A DNA stretch of 62,262 nt from CAVYPR01 sp052145775 (lineage in GTDB: Bacteria > Actinomycetota > Acidimicrobiia > Acidimicrobiales > RAAP-2). Shown piece by piece: positions 17,007 through 24,774 of this stretch. The translations under genes and the position numbers were made by a program. The notes under the pieces are model-generated. The model worked only from the letters and a program-made list of their open reading frames with translations, did no database searches and was not told the origin of the DNA. Every line of letters begins with the position of its first letter. The first letter of the stretch is position 1. Location of the stretch: the NCBI GenBank assembly GCA_052145775.1, contig JBKQNY010000129.1, forward strand, positions 1-62,262, in the 5' to 3' direction.

Positions 17007-17347
17007 CTGGCGTCCCCCTCGAGGGCGCCGGTGGCCGCGGCCAGGCTGTCGTGGACACTGAACTCGTCGAGCAGGCCCGTGATGCGCAGGACCTTGACGA
17101 TCCGGGGCTCGGTCACGACGAGGTGGAGGGTGCCGCCGGCGGCCCGGCAACGCTTGAGGGCCCCGACGAGGACCCCGAGTGCGACCGAGTCGAGGAAGGT
17201 CGCATCGAGCAGATCGACGACGATGGTGGTGGCCCCGACGTCGGCCAGCCGGTCCAGCCGCTCCTGGACCTGCGGCGCCTGGGCGAGGTCGATCTCGCCG
17301 CGCAGGTGAACGACGGGCGGTGTGCCTTCGCTGATCGGTTCGTCCAT
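17003..17347 (-). CDS. anti-sigma factor antagonist (RsbV/SpoIIAA-like STAS)
   Basis: 114 residues, a single STAS domain: VVHLRGEIDLAQAPQVQERLDRL, TIVVDLLDATFLDSVALGVLV and a closing RITGLLDEFSVHDSLAAA. The phosphorylatable serine is present (S54 in FLDSVALG). In partner switching the unphosphorylated form binds the RsbW-like protein and frees the sigma factor. ATG 17347 follows AAGGGAG; an upstream GTG-type extension is less likely. It is first gene of the three-gene sigma operon and divergent from the phosphatase gene. Confidence 0.9.
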   Translation of the reverse strand: MDEPISEGTPPVVHLRGEIDLAQAPQVQERLDRLADVGATTIVVDLLDATFLDSVALGVLVGALKRCRAAGGTLHLVVTEPRIVKVLRITGLLDEFSVHDSLAAATGALEGDAR

Positions 17348-17425
17348 CTCCGTGCTCCCTTCGACACGCGGCCACCGGGTGCCCCCGGTCACCGGTCTAG
17401 AGGCAGTATGCCTGGCGGTTCCCGC

Positions 17426-17451
17426 GTTTGCTTCGCGGTGTCGGTGGGTAT
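17426..17451 (+). promoter_or_regulatory. SigB/SigF-type promoter of the phosphatase gene
   Basis: GTTT at 17426-17429, 16-base spacer, GGGTAT at 17446-17451. This is the best match in the window to the SigB-type consensus. It reads towards the SpoIIE-type phosphatase, which would create positive feedback on the sigma factor. Confidence 0.7.
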
Positions 17452-17490
17452 ACGGGTAGTGCCAGACGCGCCGAAGAGCCGCCGCCCACC

Positions 17491-17515
17491 CCGCCCGGCC
17501 ACCGTGGCCGGGCGG
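17491..17515 (+). other. 12-bp inverted repeat in the phosphatase leader
   Basis: CCGCCCGGCCAC and GTGGCCGGGCGG are exact complements around a single C (17503). In RNA a slightly opened loop would form. It lies between the SigB-like promoter and the start codon of the phosphatase gene, in the same relative place as the hairpin at 13603. Confidence 0.6.
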
Positions 17516-17534
17516 CGTAGGGCCAGGCAGGGGG

Positions 17535-19775
17535 GTGTGGAGCCGCCAGACCGTCTGGGCGGTTCACAGCGACGACATGCGACCAACCACGAACAACGGG
17601 GCGCATGGCCCGGCAGTGCCCTCCTGTGTGGCGCCGCGCGTGCCCGATGCGGTCGAGCGGTGGCTGGAGGGTCTCGGCGAGGCGGTCGTGGCCATCGACG
17701 ACCGCGGCCGGGTGGTCCACGCCACCGCATCAGCCGAGACACTCCTGGGCTGGCCGCGCGGGACCATCGTCGGCACGCCGGTCACCGAGGTGGTCCCGCC
17801 GAGGCTGCGCAAGTACCTCCCCGCCGAGGCGTCAGGCTTTCAGGAGGCGCTCGGTGCCATGGTGGGTCGGCCCTTCCGAACGTTCGCCCGTCGCCGCGAC
17901 GGCTCGGAGATCTCCACCGAGATGATGCTGGGCGTGGTCAGGACCGACGGAGGCGAGATGTTCACCGCGGTCATGCGCCGTCGCACCGCGCCGCACCTCT
18001 CGCGCTGGAGCGCGTTGACGGCGACCCTGTTCGACACCCTCAACCGCTTCGACCCCGACGTGTCGATCGACGACCAGCTCCTCGAGGCCCTGGGACGGCA
18101 GTTGCGCTGTGACCTGGCGACGCTGTGGGCGCTCGACACCGCCGGCCGCCTGGTGTGCCGCAGCATCTGGTCGAATCCGACACGCGATCCAAAGGGCCGG
18201 TTCATGGCGGCACGGTCGCCGGAGGTGTTCGCCGAAATCTCGCTCCCGCACCACGTGCTGCGCACGGGTGAGCCGATCTGGGTGCCCGACCTCGGCGCCG
18301 ACTGCCGGTTCGCCCCGGGACCGGCGGCCCGCTCCGGGCTGACCACGGCGATCGTCTTCCCCGTCCGCTACGGCGGTGCCGTGGTGGGCGTCGTCGAGAT
18401 CTTCACCGCCGAGCGGGCCTCGGGCGACCCGGGGCTGGTCGACCTGGTGCGGGCGGTGAGCCGCCCGGTCGGCGAGCTGCTGGGCGCCATGGAGGTGGCC
18501 GCCGAACGCGAGCAACTGGTCAGGGAGCTGACCACCGCCCGGATGCGCCAGGAGTTCGTGCTCGGCGCCACCCGGGTGGTGGCGGAGGCCGCCGACTACA
18601 CGACGACCCTGGAGCAGCTGGCCGCCGTCGCCGTGCCGGTGCTCGGCGACCTGTGCATCATCGACGTGGTCGACGACACCGGGTCCTTCGCCCGCATGGC
18701 CTGCCACCACCGCGATCCCACCAAGGCCGAGCTGGTGCGGGAGCTGCGGGAGCGGTACCCGCCGGACCCCAACGGCCGCCATCCGACTGTCGACGTGGTC
18801 GCCCAGGGCCGGTCCCGCTGGTCGGGCGTGATGACCGACAGCTTCCTGCGGACCACGTGCCGGGACGATCGCCACTACCAGATCGTGAAGGCACTGGGCT
18901 TTGACTCCTACATGGCGGTCCCCCTGACGGCCAATGGGCGGGTGCTCGGCACGGTGACGCTGGTGTCGGCCGGGTCGGAACGGCGCTTCGACAGCGAGGA
19001 CCTCGACTGGGCCGAGCAGCTGGCGGTCCAGGTCTCCTCGGTGCTCGATCAGGCGCGCCGGCACCAGCACGAGGCGACCGTCTCCCACACGCTGCAACGC
19101 AGCCTCCTGCCCGGCTCCCTGCCGGTGGTCGACGGCGTGCGGCTGGCCGCCCGCTACCTCCCGGCGACCACCTACGCCGAGGTCGGCGGGGACTGGTACG
19201 ACGTGGTGGCCGACGGGGAGCGCCTGTGCCTGGTCATCGGCGACGTCGAGGGCCACGACCTGCACGCGGCCACGGTGATGGCGAACCTTCGCCACGGCCT
19301 CTGCCTCCTTTTGGCCGAGGGGATGTCACCGTCGGAGGCACTGGACCGGCTCAACCGTTTCTCGCTGCGCTCGAACCTCGACCGAATGGCCACGCTCCTC
19401 ATCACCGACATCGACCTGTCGACCGGCACCATGAGCGTGGCCAGCGCCGGCCACTTTCCCCCGGTGGTCCGCCGGTTCGGCGGCGCTGAGCTCGTCGACG
19501 TCACCCCCGTCCCCCCCATCGGCGTCGTCTCGGGGAGACCGGCCGGTCAGGTGACCATCTCGGTGTCCGACGCCGATGTGGTGCTCTACACCGACGGGTT
19601 GGTGGAGGGCCCCACGGCCGACCTCGACCGGCGGCTCGCCGACCTCGTCGACGCGGTGGGCTCGGGGCCCGAAGGCCCCGGAGGGATCTGCGATCACCTG
19701 CTCGGCTCCCTGGTGCCCGGCCGCGACCGTCTGGACGACGTGGCGGTGCTGGCGGCGTCCCTCGGCCGCTCCTGA
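17535..19775 (+). CDS. PAS-GAF-GAF-SpoIIE (PP2C) phosphatase, RsbU/RsbP-like
   Basis: 746 residues. A PAS-like domain (about 40-150: ERWLEGLGEAVVAIDDRGRVVHATASAETLLGW), two GAF-like domains (about 165-310 and 345-505) and a C-terminal SpoIIE-type PP2C domain (about 525-745) can be seen. Metal-binding motifs are EVGGDWYD, GDVEGHDLHAA and the terminal DDVAVLAA. The expected role is to dephosphorylate a STAS antagonist after a signal and so activate the sigma factor. No transmembrane segment was seen. GTG 17535 gives the longest frame; ATG 17577 (14 codons in) is a possible start and neither has a strong ribosome site. It diverges from the sigma operon. Confidence 0.88.
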   Translation: MWSRQTVWAVHSDDMRPTTNNGAHGPAVPSCVAPRVPDAVERWLEGLGEAVVAIDDRGRVVHATASAETLLGWPRGTIVGTPVTEVVPPRLRKYLPAEASGFQEALGAMVGRPFRTFARRRDGSEISTEMMLGVVRTDGGEMFTAVMRRRTAPHLSRWSALTATLFDTLNRFDPDVSIDDQLLEALGRQLRCDLATLWALDTAGRLVCRSIWSNPTRDPKGRFMAARSPEVFAEISLPHHVLRTGEPIWVPDLGADCRFAPGPAARSGLTTAIVFPVRYGGAVVGVVEIFTAERASGDPGLVDLVRAVSRPVGELLGAMEVAAEREQLVRELTTARMRQEFVLGATRVVAEAADYTTTLEQLAAVAVPVLGDLCIIDVVDDTGSFARMACHHRDPTKAELVRELRERYPPDPNGRHPTVDVVAQGRSRWSGVMTDSFLRTTCRDDRHYQIVKALGFDSYMAVPLTANGRVLGTVTLVSAGSERRFDSEDLDWAEQLAVQVSSVLDQARRHQHEATVSHTLQRSLLPGSLPVVDGVRLAARYLPATTYAEVGGDWYDVVADGERLCLVIGDVEGHDLHAATVMANLRHGLCLLLAEGMSPSEALDRLNRFSLRSNLDRMATLLITDIDLSTGTMSVASAGHFPPVVRRFGGAELVDVTPVPPIGVVSGRPAGQVTISVSDADVVLYTDGLVEGPTADLDRRLADLVDAVGSGPEGPGGICDHLLGSLVPGRDRLDDVAVLAASLGRS

Positions 19776-19817
19776 GCAGGCGATTCTGCGGGCCGAGGCC
19801 CGACCCGCGCGGTGCGC

Positions 19818-19843
19818 GGTTGGGCCGGCTGGCCGGCGGGTAA
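19818..19843 (+). promoter_or_regulatory. candidate SigB/SigF-type promoter
   Basis: GGTT at 19818-19821, 16-base spacer, GGGTAA at 19838-19843. It lies 45 bases before the ATG of the hemerythrin-like gene. Confidence 0.5.
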
Positions 19844-19887
19844 TGCCTTACACGAGGGACGCCAGAGCGCCGATGACTGGAGGCACC

Positions 19888-20124
19888 ATGACCACGACGT
19901 CGGAGAGGGACGTGCTCGTTTTGGTGGAGCAGGACCACTGCGGCTTCGAGCAGCTGTTGGTCCGCTTCAAGGAGGTCGAGTCGACCCAGCGAGACGACCT
20001 GTTCTGGGAGTTCGTGGCGGCCCTGGCGCGCCACGAGGTCGTCGAGGAGGTCGTCATCTACCGGGCGCTCCAGCGGTCGCTGGCGGCGTCGACCCGTCCC
20101 GAACCCGTGGCGCAGGGGCTCTGA
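19888..20124 (+). CDS. truncated hemerythrin/HHE-like protein
   Basis: 78 residues: VLVLVEQDHCGFEQLLVRFKEVES and FWEFVAALARHEVVEEVVIYRAL. These are the first two helices of an HHE domain with one histidine in each. The remaining ligands of a full di-iron site (two more helices) are absent and the protein ends 20 residues later. TGGAGG lies just before ATG 19888; ATG 19873 is in frame upstream. The following gene is in a different frame and does not supply the missing helices. It may be a half-domain, or a remnant of a longer gene. Confidence 0.65.
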   Translation: MTTTSERDVLVLVEQDHCGFEQLLVRFKEVESTQRDDLFWEFVAALARHEVVEEVVIYRALQRSLAASTRPEPVAQGL

Positions 20125-20129
20125 GGGCG

Positions 20130-20453
20130 ATGGTGTCCGCAACCGAGCAGCAGCCCACCGAGCCGATGGTCCAGGCGGCGCGTGGCCGGGGGATCGGTCC
20201 GTGGCTGGACGTCGGCGACGTGGAGGACCAGTTGCGGGTGGTGCAGCCCGTCGCCGTCCGCAAGGAGGTGCCGGCCCCGATGGTTCCCTTCTACGGACTG
20301 CTGGCCGCCGAGCACGGCTACCGCGTCGAGGGTGTCGCACACGACCCGGCCGCCGTCCGGGTGGTCCTCCTTCGGCTGCCCGGCGCCGCCGACGTTTCTC
20401 GGCGCGCGCCGGGCGGCTTGCAGATGCGACCGCGCGCCGGGACCGTCGCCTGA
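20130..20453 (+). CDS. hypothetical protein
   Basis: 107 residues with no motif that I recognise. GAGGG lies just before ATG 20130, five bases after the preceding stop, so co-transcription with the hemerythrin-like gene is likely. The middle part (WLDVGDVEDQLRVVQPVAVRKEV and FYGLLAAEHGYRVEGVAHDP) could form a small alpha/beta fold; the last 20 residues are Arg/Gly/Pro-rich. The end lies 18 bases from the convergent gene. Confidence 0.5.
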   Translation: MVSATEQQPTEPMVQAARGRGIGPWLDVGDVEDQLRVVQPVAVRKEVPAPMVPFYGLLAAEHGYRVEGVAHDPAAVRVVLLRLPGAADVSRRAPGGLQMRPRAGTVA

Positions 20454-20471
20454 GCCGACCGCGTCGAACGT

Positions 20472-23400
20472 TCAGCCCGGCGGGTCCGTCCCCGGCAGCG
20501 CCGGCGCCTGGCGGCGCGCGGCCGACTGGGTGAGGAAGCGGCCGATGACCGGCACCTCGGAGATCGACTCGGCCCGCAGGATGGTGACCACCGCCGGGGC
20601 GAACTGCTCGGGGGAGTCGAAGACGATGTAGCGGGGGAGCCAGTCGGGCTCGTACTTGGCGTTGAACTTCCACAGCGACTCGATCTGCAGCACGCCCGAC
20701 ATCCGCTTGAGGGCCCAGCGCTCGACCCGCTGGGTCAGGCCGTCGCCGCTCTCCCCCTCGAGGGTCGAGCGCATGGCGGCGAAGGTGAGGCTGAGGCCGT
20801 GCTGGCCCCGCTGGCGGAGGTGGTCGATGGTCGAGCAGAGGGCGAAGTCGAGCAGGCCGTTGGGGTGCTCGCCGGGATCCCGGCGCATGAGGTCGAGGGA
20901 GTACCCGCTGATGGCGGCGGACGGCACGAACTGGCACATGGCCACCGGGTCGCCGTCGGGGTCGTGGACGACGGTGAGGAGGAGCCCGGTGTCGCGGGGA
21001 TCGAACATCCTCCCCAACATCATGGAGAATCCCCGCTCCTCGTCGCCGCGTCGATTGCGGGTCATGAGGTCGACCAGGGGGCGGCCCACCTCGGCGTCCA
21101 CCCGCGCCGGGTCGAGGAAGGCGACCGTGTAGCCGTAGCGCTCGACCCGGTTGACGGCCTGGCGCAGCCCCTTCATCTGCCCTCCCTGGAGGGAGAACCG
21201 GCGGACGTCGACCACCGCCTCGTCCCCGATGTACATCTGGCGCATGCCGTGTTCGCGGTAGAGGGGGAGCCACTCCTCGGCGGCGGCCATGACCGACAGA
21301 CTCCACCCGCGGCGGTCGCAGAAGCGGCGGAAGGCGTCGAAGGCCTGGAGCCGCTCGCTCCGCGGGCCGATCGGATCAGGGGAGATGAGGCAGACGCCGC
21401 CGTAGACGGCGTAGGCGACCAGGGTGTCGCGGTGGAAGAACCACTGCTTGTCGTCGCGGAGCGCGAAGTAGTCGAGCGTCCCGGTTCCGTGCCGCCGCAC
21501 GATGTCGCGGGCCCGGTGCTCCGCCGCCCGCCGTGCCGACACGGCGCGGAGGCCGGCTGTCGCGGTCCGATCCGCGGCGTCAGAGGTCCCGGCACGCCCG
21601 GCCGACAGGCGTCGGTCGACCACCGGCCGGGTGAGCAGGTACAGCGCGACCAGGGCCAGCCCGATGCCCACGGCCAACAGGCCCGGGGAGACCCAGTCGT
21701 CGACCTCGTCGGGGAGCCCAACCGTGTGGAGGCCGACCAGGCGACCGGCCGACGCCGCCAGCACGAGGGGGAAGGAGGGGAGGGGGTGGTGACGGACGTG
21801 GCCGCTCACCTCGATCGCCGCCGTGGCCGCCGCCACCGCGGCCACCACGCCGACCACCACCGTGGTGGCCGCCGAACGGGCCGAGACGTGGTCCGAAGCC
21901 GCCCCGAAGAGGTCGCGCTCGGCGATGAGGAGGGCGAGGACCACGCCGCTCACCACCAGGCCGCCCACCGACGCCCCATGCAGCAGGTGCAGGACCAGGC
22001 TGGCGGCGAGCAGCACGGTGGCCACCAGCCAGGCGCGCCGCTGGCCCCGCAGGACGCCGCGGGCCAGCATCATTAGGCCAATGCCGGCCAGGGCCACCAG
22101 AGCACCCGCCGCCTGGGCGACGCCCAGCGGGAGGTACTGGTGGATGAGGTGCAGGTGGGTGGCCGCCGGACGGCTCACCGCCACCAGGAGGTCGAACAGC
22201 CCGGCCAGGAAGATGGCGGCGGCCGCCACCCGCCGGACCCGCCGCACCCGCACCCGGCGCGCCGCCACCGCCGGCTCTGCGGGCCAGGACGCGCCGAGGG
22301 GCCAGGCCGCCACCTGGGCCGGGTGGAGGTCGGCGGCCGCCTTGTAGCCCTTCACGACGTGGTAGCCCGTGGCGAGCCTTTCGAGCGCCGTCGAGCTGGG
22401 CAGGTCGGCGTCGGCCAGGAGCAGGCGGACGTGCAGGTCGGCACCGGTCTCGAGCTCGATCCAGCCGGCCTGCCGGTGGTGGAGGAAGACGGGCGGCAGA
22501 CCCAGCCTCCCGGGGTGCTCGCGCACCAGCTCGGTCGTGCCCCCCGGGCAGGCGAAGAAGCCTGTCCCCAGGTGGGTCAGCTCGGCGCGCAGGCCACCGC
22601 CGGTGACCAGGCCGGTCACCCCGTCGGCCACCAGCGACCGGGCCTCGTCGAGGGCCGGGGTCCCGCACACCACGAGCTCGCTGGAGGCCGGTGACTCGTC
22701 GGCGTCCGCCCACTGCTCGGACCACGGCCTCGGGGCCCAGGGGGCGGGCAGGTCGCCGCCGCCGTGGGTCCTCCACACCCGCCGGGAGATCACGGCCACC
22801 AGCGCCGCCACCGCCAGCTCCAGGACCACCACCACGGCCAGGGTGAAGAGGAACCGGCTCGTCCACGTGGCGCTGTAGGCGCGTACCAGCACCCGCCGGG
22901 GGCCCGACGCCCGGTGCACGAGGTGGTAGACGCCGTGGTACACGAAGGCCATCCGGATGAGCACGGCCACCACGACGGCGAGGAGTGGCGGCACCCAAAT
23001 GAACCGTCCCAGCCGGCGGTAGAGGGTGCGCGAGGTCACGAAGCGCGCGGTGGCGTCGGGCTGCTCCAGGCGGTCGATCCCGGCCAGCCACGGGAGGCCG
23101 GACGCCGCCGCGGCGTCGGCCACGCCGACCGCCCCGTTGACCGGACGTCCCGGCCGCACCAGCACCCGGCGCTCCCCGGCCGCGGTGGCCAGGCGGAGGT
23201 CGACCGCCGGGGCGACCTCGGCCCCCAGTCCGTAGAGCTGGGTCACCACGTCGGGGTCCTCGGCCACCTCGGGGTCCCGCCACCCCGGCAGGACGACCAG
23301 GCGCCGGCCGTGAACCTCGGTGAACCGGCGGATCGCCCCGGCCAGGCGCTCGTGCGCGGCCAGGGCCCCGGTCACCCGCTCACCGGGGGAGGTGCCGGCC

Positions 23401-23648
23401 GGGGGGCCGCACGGGGGGGCGAAGAGGTTGCCGCAGACGACGACCGTCCCCGGGCCGTCCCATCGGTCGAGGGAGACCGCCACGTCGGCCGCCAGGGCCA
23501 GGGACGACGAGGTGGCCTCGGCCGGGAGCAGCAGGTCCCCGACGACCATCACCCGCTGGCCCAGCCCGACCTCCACGCGCAGCGCGCCGTCGGCGGCCGG
23601 GAGCGGGCCGACGCCGGGGCAGGCGGCGGTCTCGGCGGCGTCGGTCAT
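20472..23648 (-). CDS. MprF-like DUF2156 acyl/aminoacyl-transferase fused to a phosphoesterase-like N-terminus
   Basis: About 1058 residues. Residues ~1-170 look like a metallophosphoesterase core (VMVVGDLLLPAE, TVVVCGNLFAP, LVVLPGWRD), but the GNHD-type motif is changed. Two hydrophobic segments follow (about 195-225 and 260-290). Then comes a soluble part with a phosphoesterase-like end, six or more helices (about 480-690) and a C-terminal DUF2156 domain (about 715-1040: TLDYFALRDDKQWFF, GGVCLISPDPIGP, SLQGGQMKGLRQAVNRVERYGY, LWKFNAKYEPDWLPRYIVF). That last domain is the catalytic part of MprF-type lysyl-phosphatidylglycerol synthases. No lysyl-tRNA synthetase domain is present. ATG 23648 was chosen over a start six codons upstream. 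The exact lipid or peptidoglycan substrate is unknown. Confidence 0.8.
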   Translation of the reverse strand: MTDAAETAACPGVGPLPAADGALRVEVGLGQRVMVVGDLLLPAEATSSSLALAADVAVSLDRWDGPGTVVVCGNLFAPPCGPPAGTSPGERVTGALAAHERLAGAIRRFTEVHGRRLVVLPGWRDPEVAEDPDVVTQLYGLGAEVAPAVDLRLATAAGERRVLVRPGRPVNGAVGVADAAAASGLPWLAGIDRLEQPDATARFVTSRTLYRRLGRFIWVPPLLAVVVAVLIRMAFVYHGVYHLVHRASGPRRVLVRAYSATWTSRFLFTLAVVVVLELAVAALVAVISRRVWRTHGGGDLPAPWAPRPWSEQWADADESPASSELVVCGTPALDEARSLVADGVTGLVTGGGLRAELTHLGTGFFACPGGTTELVREHPGRLGLPPVFLHHRQAGWIELETGADLHVRLLLADADLPSSTALERLATGYHVVKGYKAAADLHPAQVAAWPLGASWPAEPAVAARRVRVRRVRRVAAAAIFLAGLFDLLVAVSRPAATHLHLIHQYLPLGVAQAAGALVALAGIGLMMLARGVLRGQRRAWLVATVLLAASLVLHLLHGASVGGLVVSGVVLALLIAERDLFGAASDHVSARSAATTVVVGVVAAVAAATAAIEVSGHVRHHPLPSFPLVLAASAGRLVGLHTVGLPDEVDDWVSPGLLAVGIGLALVALYLLTRPVVDRRLSAGRAGTSDAADRTATAGLRAVSARRAAEHRARDIVRRHGTGTLDYFALRDDKQWFFHRDTLVAYAVYGGVCLISPDPIGPRSERLQAFDAFRRFCDRRGWSLSVMAAAEEWLPLYREHGMRQMYIGDEAVVDVRRFSLQGGQMKGLRQAVNRVERYGYTVAFLDPARVDAEVGRPLVDLMTRNRRGDEERGFSMMLGRMFDPRDTGLLLTVVHDPDGDPVAMCQFVPSAAISGYSLDLMRRDPGEHPNGLLDFALCSTIDHLRQRGQHGLSLTFAAMRSTLEGESGDGLTQRVERWALKRMSGVLQIESLWKFNAKYEPDWLPRYIVFDSPEQFAPAVVTILRAESISEVPVIGRFLTQSAARRQAPALPGTDPPG

Positions 23649-23777
23649 GCCCTCCCATGGTGCCACGCCGGGCCCGGGCGCAGTCTCCGGTGCAGCGTGG
23701 CGCCCCCCGGCCTCCTCGGCCCCGGGCCGGGCACCGGTAGGCTCTGCGCCGTCGGCGTCGAAGGAGACCGCGCGAGC

Positions 23778-24281
23778 GTGAGGGAGCGGCCGGTGGGCGG
23801 GGTGCCGACCAACTGGGAGTGGCGGGCCGGTCCCGTGGTCCCGGGTCCGGCCGTGGTGTTCGACATCGACGGCGTGCTCTCAAACGCCGCCGGGCGCCAG
23901 CACTACATCGAGCGGGGCCGCCGCGACTGGACTGCCTTCTTCGAAGCCTGCGGGGACGACCCGATCATCGAGGAGGTTGCCCGCCTCATCGAGCTCCTCG
24001 ATCCCGCCCTCAGCGTCGTCCTCCTCACCGGACGGCCGCTGCGGGTGCGGCCCCAGACGCTGGCCTGGCTCGACCGCTACGGGCTGCGTTGGAACCTGCT
24101 CGTGATGCGCGACCGGGGGGACTACTCGCAGGTGACGACATTCAAGCAGGGGGTCGTCCAGGACCTGCGCCGATACGGGCTCGACCTCCGCCTGGCCCTC
24201 GAGGACGACCCTTCGAACCACGCCATGTTCGTGGCCGAGGGGATCCCCTGCGTGTACATCCACTCCGGCTACTACGACTGA
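23778..24281 (+). CDS. HAD-superfamily phosphatase-like protein
   Basis: 167 residues. Motif I is VVFDIDGVLSN (D-x-D). Motif II is VVLLTGRPLR. A lysine in TTFKQGVVQDL fits motif III and LALEDDPSN fits motif IV. There is little space for a cap domain, and a short insert (GRQHYIERGRRDWTAFFEACGDDP) after motif I resembles the phosphatase half of polynucleotide kinase/phosphatases. The start GTG 23778 follows AAGGAGA at 23761-23767; GTG 23793 is another possibility. The substrate cannot be predicted. Confidence 0.8.
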   Translation: MRERPVGGVPTNWEWRAGPVVPGPAVVFDIDGVLSNAAGRQHYIERGRRDWTAFFEACGDDPIIEEVARLIELLDPALSVVLLTGRPLRVRPQTLAWLDRYGLRWNLLVMRDRGDYSQVTTFKQGVVQDLRRYGLDLRLALEDDPSNHAMFVAEGIPCVYIHSGYYD

Positions 24282-24349
24282 GGCCTTCGCCGGACGCGGC
24301 GCTCGGTTAGCGTGAGCCGCACAAGGCCGGCGGCAATTGGGGGTGCGTG

Positions 24350-24736
24350 ATGGGATCCGACGAGGGCGCCGAACAGGTCGTGCTCGCCCTGTGCGAGGCC
24401 TTTGCCCAGCACGACGCGCAGGCTCTGCGCGCCTTCTTCACCGACGACGTCGTCTACCACAACATCCCCATGGAGCCGGCGGTCGGGCTGGAGGCCACCA
24501 TCTCGGCCATCGAGGGGTTCTTCGCCATGTTCGACAAGCTGGTCATCGAGACCACCCACATCGCCTCGCGCGGCGGCGTGGTGCTGACCGAGCGGATCGA
24601 CACCTTCACCCTCGGCGACCTGGTGGCCCCCCTGCCGGTCATGGGCACCTTCGAGCTGCGCGGCGGCCGCATCTTTGCCTGGCGCGACTACTTCGACCTC
24701 GCCCAGGTGACGTCGATGCTGTCGGGCACCTCCTAG
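24350..24736 (+). CDS. limonene-1,2-epoxide hydrolase-like protein (SnoaL-like fold)
   Basis: 128 residues, the normal length for the family. The catalytic set of limonene epoxide hydrolase is visible: R82 and D84 in ERID, D113 in WRDYFD, and Y36/N38 in VVYHNIP, which position the water. The protein should therefore open epoxides by direct water attack. The natural substrate is not shown by the sequence. ATG 24350 is used; GTG 24347 is directly upstream. It sits between a HAD gene and a membrane glycosyltransferase-like gene, with no obvious pathway link. Confidence 0.85.
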   Translation: MGSDEGAEQVVLALCEAFAQHDAQALRAFFTDDVVYHNIPMEPAVGLEATISAIEGFFAMFDKLVIETTHIASRGGVVLTERIDTFTLGDLVAPLPVMGTFELRGGRIFAWRDYFDLAQVTSMLSGTS

Positions 24737-24774
24737 ACACCCGGGGCGCCCGGTCGAAAAGGGGGACGTTGGGG

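Noticed and set aside
17369..17394. A SigB-type promoter for the sigma operon on the minus strand (GCCT-N16-GGGCAC)
   Set aside because: The -35 has low information and the -10 matches only weakly; no convincing stress-type element for the minus strand was found in the divergent spacer.
20060..20453. A frameshift joining the hemerythrin-like gene at 19888 to the following gene at 20130
   Set aside because: The second gene has its own ribosome site and start, and its sequence lacks the missing HHE helices, so a simple frameshift would not restore the domain.
23649..23777. An upstream extension of the HAD gene through the divergent region
   Set aside because: The frame is open far upstream, but AAGGAGA and the GTG at 23778 give a normal start directly before the HAD motif I.
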